A stretch of 64,000 bases of DNA from Nitrosomonas sp. Nm132 (GTDB lineage Bacteria; Pseudomonadota; Gammaproteobacteria; Burkholderiales; Nitrosomonadaceae): contig NZ_FNDH01000006.1 in NCBI RefSeq assembly GCF_900100485.1, positions 1 through 64,000 on the forward strand, in the 5' to 3' direction. Both the position numbers and the translations under genes were made by a program. How positions within the stretch are numbered: the first letter of the stretch is position 1; the number at the start of each line of letters is the position of its first letter. Of this stretch, positions 9,320-17,642 are shown piece after piece. The notes beneath the pieces are model-generated. The model was not told the origin of the DNA and searched no databases. It was given only the letters and a program-made list of their open reading frames with translations.

Positions 9320-9784
9320 ATGAAAGGTAATGCAGATATTATTCGTTGGTTGAATCGCCAGTTACAGCATGAGTTAACTGCAATCAATCAGTATTTTCTT
9401 CATGCACGCATGTACGAAAACTGGGGCTTTAACAAACTCGGAGAGCACGAATATCAAGAGTCCATTGAGGAAATGAAACACGCTGATGAACTCATTAAGC
9501 GTATTTTGTTTCTAGAAGGATTACCCAATTTACAAGAGCTGGGTAAACTTTTGATTGGCGAATCCGCGCAAGAATGCGTAACCTGCGATTTGAATCTTGA
9601 AAGTGCTTCACGTGAGACGCTCATTGCCGCGATTGCTGCTTGTGAGACAGCTCAGGATTATGTTTCACGAGAAGTTTTTAAACAGATTCTGGAAGATACT
9701 GAAGAACATATTGATTGGCTGGAAATGCAACTGGAAGTCATGCAAAAAGTCGGTATTCAGAACTGGCTACAAAGCCAAATGTAA
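9320..9784 (+). CDS. bfr: Bacterioferritin
   Basis: This 154-residue subunit belongs to the haem-containing iron-storage shell. I chose the ATG at 9320 because it follows GAGGAGAGAG and gives the canonical [12 protein letters not shown] start; the frame is open further upstream through bfd. Ferroxidase ligands E18, E51, H54, E94 and H130 and the haem-ligating M52 are present. At the position of E. coli E127 this protein has T127 followed by E128 and E129 ([10 protein letters not shown]). From memory this variant is common in betaproteobacterial bacterioferritins, so E128 may take over the ligand role. It follows bfd directly. Confidence 0.95.
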   Translation: MKGNADIIRWLNRQLQHELTAINQYFLHARMYENWGFNKLGEHEYQESIEEMKHADELIKRILFLEGLPNLQELGKLLIGESAQECVTCDLNLESASRETLIAAIAACETAQDYVSREVFKQILEDTEEHIDWLEMQLEVMQKVGIQNWLQSQM

Positions 9785-9798
9785 CATTCTTAACCTGT

Positions 9799-9820
9799 CG
9801 CTGGCCGGACACTGCCAGCG
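9799..9820 (+). terminator. Weak hairpin after bfr
   Basis: CGCTGGC at 9799-9805 pairs with GCCAGCG at 9814-9820, about 15 bases after the bfr stop. There is no T tract, so it may only attenuate transcription into the downstream receptor gene. Confidence 0.35.
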
Positions 9821-9917
9821 GCATTCGACATTATCAGCCAGCCAACTCAACCAGCCAGCTATCCCCTCCCCCTGACAAATCAATCTTTTGCTTTGACCAA
9901 TCTTATTGGAAATAATA

Positions 9918-12386
9918 ATGCCTGCCCTTAGTTCTGTATTTTCTACTACTCAGAATTGGATAAAGACTTTCATTCAAGCGCAAAACAAATGTCGAGGCAC
10001 TCAATCCAATCGTATAATTTTATATACGACATTATTTTTTCTCGTATATGCTGTTGTTTTACCAAACATTGTTTTTGCTGAATCGCCGGAAGTTACTGAA
10101 TCTGCTACACGCACTTATAACATTCCCGCAGGCTCTCTGGAAAACGCCCTCAATCAGTTTTCGAATCAATCAGGCGTAAAAATATTTTTTGATGCTGCAA
10201 GCATCCAGGGCAAAACAACACAGGGTTTAACGGGTAATTATGAAACCAAAGCCGGATTAGATCGATTACTTGCCGGGACTGAGCTGCAGGTAATGTCGCA
10301 TGCTGATGGCTTCACACTTGTAAAATTATCTGCCAGTTCCGCAACGAGTCCCGTTGTCACGACCTTACCCTCGATACAAATAACAGCCAATCGCGAAAAG
10401 AGTCGCTATATGGCCACCAACAGTATCACAGCAACCAAGACCAATACGCTGTTACGCGATGTGCCTCAATCAATCTCTGTGATAACAGAAGGTCTCATCA
10501 AGGACCAGGCAGTACGAAGTATAAGCGATGCTGTGCGCTATGTACCGGGTGTCGGTGTCTCACAAGGTGAGGGAAATCGTGATGCCCTGGTTTTTCGTGG
10601 CAATCGCTCAACGGGTGATTTCTTTGTTGATGGGGTTCGTGATGATGTTCAATACTTCCGTGATCTCTATAACATCGAGCGAATTGAAGTGCTGAAAGGC
10701 GCCAATGGAATGATTTTTGGGCGCGGTGGCTCTGGCGGGGTGATTAATCGCGTGACCAAACAGGCAGGCTGGGAACCCATTCGCGAGTTTTCTTTTCAGG
10801 GAGGCTCATTTAATCTGAAGAGAATAACAGCGGATGTCAACCAAGCCATTAATGATCAAGTTGCTTTCCGGGTAAATGGTCTATTTGAAGATGCTGGAAG
10901 CTTTCGTGGCGGCGTAGATTCAAATCGCCTGGGTATTTCGCCAACCGTAACCATTAAACCCACTAACCGCACCAAAGTTGTTTTAAATATGGAACGATTT
11001 CATGACGATCGCACTGCCGACCGAGGCATCCCTTCCTTTCAGGGCGGCCCGGTAGATGTTAAAAGATCCCAATTCTTTGGAGATCCGAGACGAAGCAATT
11101 CTAATGTCGAGGTTTTATCATTTAATTCCTTGATCGAACATCGATTCGATCTTGGGATAACCCTGCGTAACCGGACAAATTACGCTCAATACGATAAATT
11201 TTATGAGAACGTGTTTGCCAATGGCCCTGTCTCTCCCTTTACAAGCCTGGTATCACTGGGTGCCTATAATAATGCCACTGACCGTGAAAATGTTTTCAAT
11301 CAGACGGATTTCCTGTATTTACTTGAAACAGGGCCTATCGCGCACACCCTGCTGGCAGGTATCGAAATAGGACAACAGATCACCAATAACAAACGGGAAA
11401 CCGGGTTCTTTAATAATGATCTTACTCCTAGAGGAGCTAGCTTCCGCGTTCCTCTCAGCAATCCCATCACCAATGCTCCCATAACGTTCATTAATGCGGA
11501 AGGAGATGCGCATAACCGCAGTAAAGTTGATATTACATCTTTTTATTTCCAGGATCAGATTGAATTCATCCCTCAACTCCAGGCAATAGTCGGCGTGCGC
11601 TACGATCTGTTCGAGACAAATTTTCACGACAAGAATGGTAATCAAGATCATCTGAAAACCAAAGATGGCTTATTGTCACCAAGATTTGGCTTGATTTACA
11701 AACCGATCGAACCTGTTTCAGTTTATGCAAGCTTCAGTCAGGCATTTGTGCCGCGCGCCGGCGAACAACTGACCTCTTTGACTGTAACCACACAGACACT
11801 CGAACCAGAAAAATTTACCAATCTGGAAGCCGGTATCAAATGGGATATTCGTCCCAATCTATCCATAACGGGGGCTGCATTCCGAATAGACCGTACCAAT
11901 GTGATTACAGTTGATCCCAATGATTCATCCCGGGCTTTTTTAACCAAAGGACAACGCACTGAAGGCGTCGAAGTAGGTATCAATGGTCAATTAACTTCAA
12001 ACTGGAGCGTGATGGGCGGTTATGCTTATCAGGTTGGCGAAATTACCAGCTCACAACTTGGCGCACCCAAAGGAAACACGGTTGGTGAACTTCCTCGCAA
12101 TACATTTTCAGCATGGAGCCGATATGACCTAACACCCAGATTTGGTGCCGCAGTGGGGGTCATCTATCGCAGCAGTATGTTCGCTTCAACTGATAATACG
12201 GTTAGCATCCCGGATTTTACCCGGGTTGATGCAGCCGTATTTGCTCAGCTAAGCAAGCAAGTCCGTGCTCAAATCAATGTAGAAAATTTACTTGATGCAA
12301 AATATTTTGCGTCGGTTCAGAACAATAACAATATTACGCCTGGATCGCCTGTTGCAGTCCGTGCATCCTTGATTGCTAATTTCTAA
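9918..12386 (+). CDS. TonB-dependent siderophore receptor with STN domain
   Basis: This outer-membrane receptor takes up a ferric siderophore using TonB energy. From the ATG at 9918 it is 822 residues; a TTG at 9906 in the same frame is less likely. A long N-terminal segment with a hydrophobic stretch ends at VFA, a plausible signal cleavage site. The next 70 or so residues (YNIPAGSLENALNQF onward) form a secretin/TonB short N-terminal (STN) domain as in FecA, FpvA and FoxA. The plug contains DVPQSISVITEGLI and the 22-strand barrel ends in a terminal Phe. An STN domain normally signals to a FecR-type anti-sigma factor, but no FecI/FecR pair lies in the window. No Fur box is visible immediately upstream, so it may be read from the bfd-bfr promoter. 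Confidence 0.93.
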   Translation: MPALSSVFSTTQNWIKTFIQAQNKCRGTQSNRIILYTTLFFLVYAVVLPNIVFAESPEVTESATRTYNIPAGSLENALNQFSNQSGVKIFFDAASIQGKTTQGLTGNYETKAGLDRLLAGTELQVMSHADGFTLVKLSASSATSPVVTTLPSIQITANREKSRYMATNSITATKTNTLLRDVPQSISVITEGLIKDQAVRSISDAVRYVPGVGVSQGEGNRDALVFRGNRSTGDFFVDGVRDDVQYFRDLYNIERIEVLKGANGMIFGRGGSGGVINRVTKQAGWEPIREFSFQGGSFNLKRITADVNQAINDQVAFRVNGLFEDAGSFRGGVDSNRLGISPTVTIKPTNRTKVVLNMERFHDDRTADRGIPSFQGGPVDVKRSQFFGDPRRSNSNVEVLSFNSLIEHRFDLGITLRNRTNYAQYDKFYENVFANGPVSPFTSLVSLGAYNNATDRENVFNQTDFLYLLETGPIAHTLLAGIEIGQQITNNKRETGFFNNDLTPRGASFRVPLSNPITNAPITFINAEGDAHNRSKVDITSFYFQDQIEFIPQLQAIVGVRYDLFETNFHDKNGNQDHLKTKDGLLSPRFGLIYKPIEPVSVYASFSQAFVPRAGEQLTSLTVTTQTLEPEKFTNLEAGIKWDIRPNLSITGAAFRIDRTNVITVDPNDSSRAFLTKGQRTEGVEVGINGQLTSNWSVMGGYAYQVGEITSSQLGAPKGNTVGELPRNTFSAWSRYDLTPRFGAAVGVIYRSSMFASTDNTVSIPDFTRVDAAVFAQLSKQVRAQINVENLLDAKYFASVQNNNNITPGSPVAVRASLIANF

Positions 12387-12388
12387 CT

Positions 12389-12427
12389 AATAAATTAAAC
12401 CTGGAAACCCTTCAGGTCTAATTTATT
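12389..12427 (+). terminator. Hairpin after the STN receptor
   Basis: AATAAATTAAACCTG at 12389-12403 pairs, with a small internal mismatch, with CAGGTCTAATTTATT at 12413-12427. It begins 3 bases after the receptor stop. The 3' arm is T-rich but there is no separate T run. Confidence 0.45.
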
Positions 12428-12475
12428 ACCAATCCATTTTTATATTCTAAAGGAATACGAGCGACAGTGATTATA

Positions 12476-12498
12476 TGATTGATAATAATTATTATTTG
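12476..12498 (+). promoter_or_regulatory. Fur-like box upstream of the duplicated exported protein
   Basis: TGATTGATAATAATTATTA continues into TTTG as an A/T inverted repeat built from GATAAT-like hexamers, close to the Fur consensus GATAATGATAATCATTATC. It lies 40 bp before the AAGGGAGGG ribosome site (12521-12529) of the next gene. Confidence 0.65.
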
Positions 12499-12537
12499 TA
12501 TTACTGTTATTATTTTCAACAAGGGAGGGTTATATAA

Positions 12538-14802
12538 ATGCTTTTATCTAGATTTTTAATCATGCTGGGCAGTATCTTGATGCTGTACGGCGGGATTACT
12601 ACGTTGAGTAACGAGAGCGGCATTGTCCATGCCGCAACACTTCAAACAACCTCTAGCAAAGAGGCCATTGAAACGGCTGTTTCTGCTTTCAAGACTATTG
12701 GCACATTGCGAAGAGAATCACCCATTAACGCAGATGCCATTGCAGGCGCCTATACGGGTGCGCTGCAAACCCTTACTCAGGAAGTCGATACTACCAATAG
12801 CTTGAGTCTGGATAGCGATATTCTGGCTGCAATTGATGATATCAAAAAGAACAATGAACCCAAGTTAGCGGGCCAGGTCATCGACAAGACTTTGCAGCGT
12901 GTTTTCTATCAAATTATTTTTAATCGCATTGCAACGATACGAGAACAATTTAATGATGGAACCCCTGCCGCGCTCATTCAAAAGTTAGATGAAGCAGTCG
13001 CATCGTTTCAAGCGATTACTGGAACGGTTGCAAGAGCCAACCAGGTTCTGACTGCGGATAGACGGTCCCTGCAAGAAGGCGCCAATTCCGGATTGGATAT
13101 TTTAATTAATGAATCATTTGAACGCGTTAGGGCAACGTTAACTAAAAGCAACCCAGTCGAAGATTTTGCGAACTTCGGGGTTGAGCGCTACGCTATCAGG
13201 ATGTCATTAGCTCGCGCCTATTACAATTCGGTTTTACGTGAAGTGGCCGGTGTTATTGAGAATAGAGACCGTGATCCGGAAACCACAGCCATAGAGCTAA
13301 AAGAAGGTGAAATTTTTTATCGTATTATTGAATCACTTATCGCCAGAGATAATCCAGCAGGTAGTTTGCTCATTAAAGCTCAGCTGACAGGAAATGCTTC
13401 AAGAATTGTAGCAGATGAAATCGTCAGTGAATTAAGTAAGGGATTGATTGGCCGGGTCAAAGCTGAAATGAACGGTCAAGAACAGAATATTGGCAAAGAT
13501 CGTGCTCATGCGATGGCAGAAGCTGCAGGTGCAGTGTATTTCGCCAATATCCTTCTACCGGATGTAGAACTCCGCCTGGGTACTGGCGTGCGCAGCAATC
13601 TGGAGAATGCGTTAAATCTTCTGCAAAGCGCCAGCAGTGAAAATAGTGCGCCTAAATCGGCAGAAGCACGTCAAGCCATATCAACCATTCTGGCTAGCTA
13701 TGAAAACGAGCTTAATGTAGCCAAATATAATAATACGAGCGACACCGCTTTTATTGATAGCGCCGTTTCAGCTTATCAGGCTATTGGTGAGTTACGTAGA
13801 CAAATTCCTGTTAATGCAGATGCCATCGCTGCAGAATATGAAGGAGAGTTGCAACAATTGACTCTGTTGGCTGATAGCATTTATGGATTGTCAATGAACA
13901 GCGATATATTGACCGCCATCGGATTTATCAGGAATGAAAATCAGGTTGCGTTGGCTGCACAAGCCATTGACAAAACATTACAGCGCGTTTTCGCCCTGGT
14001 CATCTATAACCGGGTAACGCTAGCCCTTGATGCATTTGATAACCTGGCACCTGAAGCGCTTAAACTTGAATGGGATCGGGCGTACGCGGCGTATCAGGCA
14101 ATTATCGGCACGGCATCCAGAGAAAACAAGGTGCTGACAGCGGATAGACTGGCTATTGAGACGGGCACCAACCCCAACCTGGATGACCAAATAACACTGG
14201 CATTTATTCAGGGCAAAGAGGCATTAGGCAAGGAAAATGCCAATGACAAAACCCATGTTGCGATCGCGCGCGAAAACATCATTATTCCAGTGGTTAGAAG
14301 TTTCCTCATTGGCGTATTGCGTGAAGTGGAAGGCATTATTGCTGACCGGGACAGGGATATCGATGAAGCCAGAGAAAAACAGATTGAAGGTGTGTTTTTC
14401 TACCGGATTATTGAAGTATTTATCGCGCAATTCAATCCAACCGGCAGCAATCTTATTAAAGCCCAGTTGGCTGGAGATTTAGCCGGTACGGTTGCAAATC
14501 AGATTGTGAGCGAAATGAGCAAAGGCATCATTGGTCAGATTCGCAATAATCTAGCTCATATTGAGTCGACATTTAACACGGATCGCGATCGAGCCATAGT
14601 GGCGGCTGAAGGATTATCGCTTTATGCCAATATCTTTCTTCCGGATCTGGGGTTACGTCTAAATTCATTAGAACGCGTAAAAATGGAAAATGCGCTACAA
14701 AACTTGAAAGAAGCTTGTGCTTCAGGTGCAGTTGACAAAGCGATCGCTGCTCGTGAGGCCCTATTGGCAGTTATCGCCAATTATGAAAAAGAGTTGATTT
14801 AA
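12538..14802 (+). CDS. Exported protein made of two long homologous halves, unknown family
   Basis: This 754-residue protein has an N-terminal hydrophobic signal segment ending near IVHAA, so it is probably periplasmic or secreted. It consists of two homologous halves, roughly residues 38-395 and 405-754. Shared blocks include VSAFKTIGTLRR / VSAYQAIGELRR, VIDKTLQRVF / AIDKTLQRVF, VLTADR, FYRIIE, IKAQL and VSE[LM]SKG[LI]IG. The sequence looks almost entirely alpha-helical and has a single cysteine near the end. I do not recognise the family. It lacks the GxHxxE motif of imelysin/EfeO iron-binding proteins. A strong ribosome site and a Fur-like box precede it, and a strong terminator follows. 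Iron-responsive expression is inferred; the function is unknown. Confidence 0.85.
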   Translation: MLLSRFLIMLGSILMLYGGITTLSNESGIVHAATLQTTSSKEAIETAVSAFKTIGTLRRESPINADAIAGAYTGALQTLTQEVDTTNSLSLDSDILAAIDDIKKNNEPKLAGQVIDKTLQRVFYQIIFNRIATIREQFNDGTPAALIQKLDEAVASFQAITGTVARANQVLTADRRSLQEGANSGLDILINESFERVRATLTKSNPVEDFANFGVERYAIRMSLARAYYNSVLREVAGVIENRDRDPETTAIELKEGEIFYRIIESLIARDNPAGSLLIKAQLTGNASRIVADEIVSELSKGLIGRVKAEMNGQEQNIGKDRAHAMAEAAGAVYFANILLPDVELRLGTGVRSNLENALNLLQSASSENSAPKSAEARQAISTILASYENELNVAKYNNTSDTAFIDSAVSAYQAIGELRRQIPVNADAIAAEYEGELQQLTLLADSIYGLSMNSDILTAIGFIRNENQVALAAQAIDKTLQRVFALVIYNRVTLALDAFDNLAPEALKLEWDRAYAAYQAIIGTASRENKVLTADRLAIETGTNPNLDDQITLAFIQGKEALGKENANDKTHVAIARENIIIPVVRSFLIGVLREVEGIIADRDRDIDEAREKQIEGVFFYRIIEVFIAQFNPTGSNLIKAQLAGDLAGTVANQIVSEMSKGIIGQIRNNLAHIESTFNTDRDRAIVAAEGLSLYANIFLPDLGLRLNSLERVKMENALQNLKEACASGAVDKAIAAREALLAVIANYEKELI

Positions 14803-14805
14803 TAC

Positions 14806-14844
14806 AAAATACCCGCCATGAAATCTTCATGGCGGGTATTTTTT
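14806..14844 (+). terminator. Intrinsic terminator of the duplicated exported protein gene
   Basis: Arms 14806-14822 and 14826-14842 pair perfectly around a 3-nt loop (core ACCCGCCATGAA), and the 3' arm runs into six Ts. It begins 3 bases after the stop codon. Confidence 0.9.
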
Positions 14845-14845
14845 C

Positions 14846-14888
14846 TAAAAAAACAGGCCGTGATCTTGATGTTTTCTTGATCACGGCC
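14846..14888 (-). terminator. Intrinsic terminator for the small RTX gene
   Basis: GGCCGTGATC at 14856-14865 pairs with GATCACGGCC at 14879-14888. On the minus strand the stem is followed by a T tract (the complement of the A run at 14847-14853). A further 8-bp hairpin lies closer to the gene at 14906-14925. The two terminators stand back to back between convergent genes. Confidence 0.8.
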
Positions 14889-14938
14889 CGTTCTGTTTTA
14901 TAATCGCCAGCTTCGCAAAGCTGGCTCTAGCTAAGTAA

Positions 14939-15553
14939 TTAGAGATTAAAAACCACCATATCTGCGGTGATATCAGCGGTATGTATACCCACAAGATCAA
15001 TGGAAGCGCCTACGTCGCCAAACTCAACGGTCACGCCATCAACCCTTTCATTGAAGCCGGTTATAAATGGCAGAAGCTGCTCGATACTATTAATGCCGAG
15101 TACTTCTGAATCAAAGAAGAAACGGTCCTCGCCAATAACAAAATCTTTTACCTGAAAATGACCGGGCGCATAAAAACCAAACGTATCGTGACCACTATCT
15201 CCAGTCATCCTGTCATGGCCATGACCTGCCCGCAGAATATCATTGCCTTCGCCGCCAAACAGCTTGTCGGTGCCTTCCCCGCCATCCAGATCATCATCCC
15301 CGGCATCGCCAAACAGAGTGTCGTTACCTCCCAAGCCTTTAAGCGTATCGTTCCCGCCATTTCCTTCGATCCTATCATGATCCTCGTTGCCGCCATTTCC
15401 TTCGAGGAAATTACCGGCCTCATCCCCAATAATAAGCAGGTCATTTTCATCGAATCCGCCTGAACCAAAGCCAAAAAATTCGATACCATCAATAATTTCA
15501 GAAGTTTTCCCAGAATTACTGAGATTTGGGCGGGGTTCGCGAGTAACAGCCAT
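14939..15553 (-). CDS. Small RTX calcium-binding repeat protein
   Basis: This 204-residue protein has about five glycine/aspartate RTX nonapeptides (GGNDTLKGL, GGNDTLFGD, AGDDDLDGG and similar) between residues 50 and 115. Such repeats form calcium-bound parallel beta rolls. There is no N-terminal signal peptide and the hydrophobic C-terminus ends VFNL, both as expected for type I secretion through a C-terminal signal. No toxin or enzyme domain is visible and the protein is short, so cytolysin activity is not supported. It is divergent from the TPR-LicD gene across a 157-bp region with a Fur-like palindrome. No HlyB/HlyD-type transporter gene is in the window. Confidence 0.85.
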   Translation of the reverse strand: MAVTREPRPNLSNSGKTSEIIDGIEFFGFGSGGFDENDLLIIGDEAGNFLEGNGGNEDHDRIEGNGGNDTLKGLGGNDTLFGDAGDDDLDGGEGTDKLFGGEGNDILRAGHGHDRMTGDSGHDTFGFYAPGHFQVKDFVIGEDRFFFDSEVLGINSIEQLLPFITGFNERVDGVTVEFGDVGASIDLVGIHTADITADMVVFNL

Positions 15554-15604
15554 GTTGTTTCCTCCAATTGCATTAGTTTAAATCAAAAATTTACAAATTC
15601 ACTT

Positions 15605-15632
15605 ATTATTCTTATTTAAAAATAAGAATAAT
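15605..15632. repeat. AT-rich perfect inverted repeat in the RTX/LicD divergent region
   Basis: ATTATTCTTATT at 15605-15616 and its exact reverse complement at 15621-15632 flank TAAA. It partly overlaps the left edge of the Fur-like site and could be an additional operator or a promoter-proximal structure. Confidence 0.6.
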
Positions 15633-15654
15633 AATGAGAGTAATTCTCAATAAT
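15629..15654. promoter_or_regulatory. Fur-like operator between divergent RTX and TPR-LicD genes
   Basis: The palindrome TGAGA-GTAAT-TCTCA sits at 15635-15649 inside ATAATGAGAGTAATTCTCAA, resembling AATGAGAATNATT Fur sites. Its position allows control of both divergent genes. Confidence 0.6.
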
Positions 15655-15710
15655 AACAAAATAATAAGTAAAATACCAAAAAATCACGGAAATCTGTAGA
15701 AAATCAAATC

Positions 15711-17255
15711 ATGACCGAGAAACTGATGGAATCATTGCAGCAAGCACGAAACTTTATTCAAGCGGGTAATTTTACCGAAGCAGACAAAATACTGAGTCCG
15801 TTAAAAAAAGAATCCCCCCTATCACCCGATATCGCCAAACTATGGTGCGCGCTGGCAATGCGAACAGGTCAGGTAGCCGAGATTTTGCCGTATGCAGCGA
15901 AAATTTATGCCCATAGCCAAGGTGATTTCCAGAAAGCGTACTGGGCGCAATTGATGGGGACTGCAAGCTTCCTGGCATTGGACCTGGCAACTGCCCTGGA
16001 TAATTTCACTGGTGCAATCAATCATCTCATTGCATTGGCCAAATCCGGAAAAGCGCCCGCAAAGCGGAAACAGACAGAAGAGCAAACTGGTGCAGAAAAC
16101 CTGTTTGTTTCCGGCAAGGCAGAACAGTTGTTATGGACCACCTGTGCAGAACTGGCATCACAGGGAATACCCGCATTCCCGTTTGCGGGAACGCTGCTCG
16201 GCATAGTGCGCAACGGCCATCTACTGGATTTTGACAAAGATCTGGATATTGCAGTCTGGATGGAATCCTGGGAAGCCTGTTGCAACGCGCTTGAAAAAAT
16301 GGGGTGGTGCAAGGTGCCCACGGGCATTACCTACAGTAATTATCGTGACTATGTGCACTCAGAGACCGGCATGACACTTGACTTATGTGGCCTGCAGTAC
16401 AGAAATGAGCAGCAGATCACAGGTGGTTTTTCCTTGCCGGATCATCCGGCAGAGTATCAACGGGTTTCGGTTTTTCCCCGATTCGATTTGGTACAACGCA
16501 GCACCGCGTACGGTAACGTATGGTTTCCCCAACCTCCCGAGAAAATTTTAGCTGCATTTTATGGCGACTGGCGCACTCCCAATCCCCACTGGGATACCGT
16601 CATCTCGGCATTAAATCTTGAAAGATTTACCTTGCTGGTACGCTGCTATGCCTATCATCGCCTGATTAAGTGCTGGCTAGCAGGAAATCTTGCCAAAGCA
16701 TGGCGTTATGCTCATCAAATCGCCCTGAAAGATCCCGATGATGTCGCCATTTTGCGTAGCCGCCAATGGCTGGAACGAACCCTGTCACGTTTAGGCCAGG
16801 ATATTCCATCCTGGCCCGGAAACCGGCCTCAGCGGCGTGTTTATACACGAATGGTGGCCGATTTGTTTCATGAAGGTCACGTGAATTTCTTACGCGAAGC
16901 GCGCGCACTGGGCACCCATTTAACGGTTTGTGTCGTCCCGGACGAGCGGGTTCTGGAAAACAAAGGAAAACTCCCCGTCATGACGCAGGCAGAGCGTGCT
17001 GCAGTCGTTTCAGCTTGCAAATACGTGGACGTGGTCATTACCGACAGCCCGGTGAATACCACGCCTGAATTTATGGCGCAATACGGCTTTGCCATTTATA
17101 CGTTCGCCTGCGCTTCCGAGGAAGAACGGACAGAAAAGTACAAACTATGCACGACGCTTCCACCCGACATGATTAAAGAACTCGTCTATACGCCCGGCAT
17201 CTCCACATCTGATCTCGTCACACGTATTTTGAATGGTGCGGGAAGTACAGACTGA
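15711..17255 (+). CDS. TPR - LicD-like nucleotidyltransferase - cytidylyltransferase fusion
   Basis: This 514-residue protein appears to have three parts. Residues 1-120 look like TPR helices (ARNFIQAGNFTEADKILSPL). Residues 130-330 resemble LicD/fukutin-type transferases, with FPFAGTLLGIVRNGHLLDFD and the acidic DKDLD at 175-179. LicD proteins transfer phosphocholine or similar groups onto glycans. Residues 370-514 are a CTP-dependent cytidylyltransferase of the choline/ethanolamine/glycerol-phosphate type, with the HxGH motif H387-E-G-H390 and GISTS at 496-500. The usual Arg before GISTS is replaced in VYTPGISTS. The combination would activate a phospho-alcohol as a CDP derivative and attach it to a surface substrate. 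It lies between RTX genes, divergent from the small one over a Fur-like site. Substrates are not known. Confidence 0.8.
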   Translation: MTEKLMESLQQARNFIQAGNFTEADKILSPLKKESPLSPDIAKLWCALAMRTGQVAEILPYAAKIYAHSQGDFQKAYWAQLMGTASFLALDLATALDNFTGAINHLIALAKSGKAPAKRKQTEEQTGAENLFVSGKAEQLLWTTCAELASQGIPAFPFAGTLLGIVRNGHLLDFDKDLDIAVWMESWEACCNALEKMGWCKVPTGITYSNYRDYVHSETGMTLDLCGLQYRNEQQITGGFSLPDHPAEYQRVSVFPRFDLVQRSTAYGNVWFPQPPEKILAAFYGDWRTPNPHWDTVISALNLERFTLLVRCYAYHRLIKCWLAGNLAKAWRYAHQIALKDPDDVAILRSRQWLERTLSRLGQDIPSWPGNRPQRRVYTRMVADLFHEGHVNFLREARALGTHLTVCVVPDERVLENKGKLPVMTQAERAAVVSACKYVDVVITDSPVNTTPEFMAQYGFAIYTFACASEEERTEKYKLCTTLPPDMIKELVYTPGISTSDLVTRILNGAGSTD

Positions 17256-17642
17256 GAACCTGAGAATCCGCAGGCTGGCTAACAAAACTTGCACCTAACA
17301 TCGCTTGGGCGCTTCATTCCCAGTTCAGCCTCACCGCTGCATAATGGTTGGAGCGCTTGCTCCACCCCTGCAGGTATTACAAAATAATACCTCCCTCCCC
17401 ACCAGCCAAAGCAAAACCACTTGCCGGTTGCCCCCCCATTATTCTCCTGATAGCGTAAATAACCCGGGAATCTCCTACAAATCGGCCCTTAGGCAATTTA
17501 TCCAGTGAATATAATCGACTGAATAAAAACCATCCTGCGCACCATCAATATGCCGCATACATTTTTCCCCAAGAAGAGATTATCGGTAAATTGTCGGCGC
17601 ACTTCCAAGCGTTTAATAAACAACTCTCAGGGGACAACCTTA
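17256..17642. other. Gene-free leader region before the giant RTX gene
   Basis: No convincing gene is seen. The only structure noted is a small hairpin (GGAGC / GCTCC around 17353-17367) and a C-rich patch. The reading frame of the giant protein is open from 17550, but the ribosome-site evidence favours 17643. The promoter of the giant gene is probably here and was not pinpointed. Confidence 0.5.

Noticed and set aside
12538-14802. Imelysin/EfeO-type iron-binding protein
   Set aside because: The GxHxxE metal motif and histidine-rich sites are absent.
14939-15553. RTX toxin (haemolysin) call for the small RTX protein
   Set aside because: No toxin domain, no acyltransferase or HlyB/D genes, and the protein is only 204 residues.
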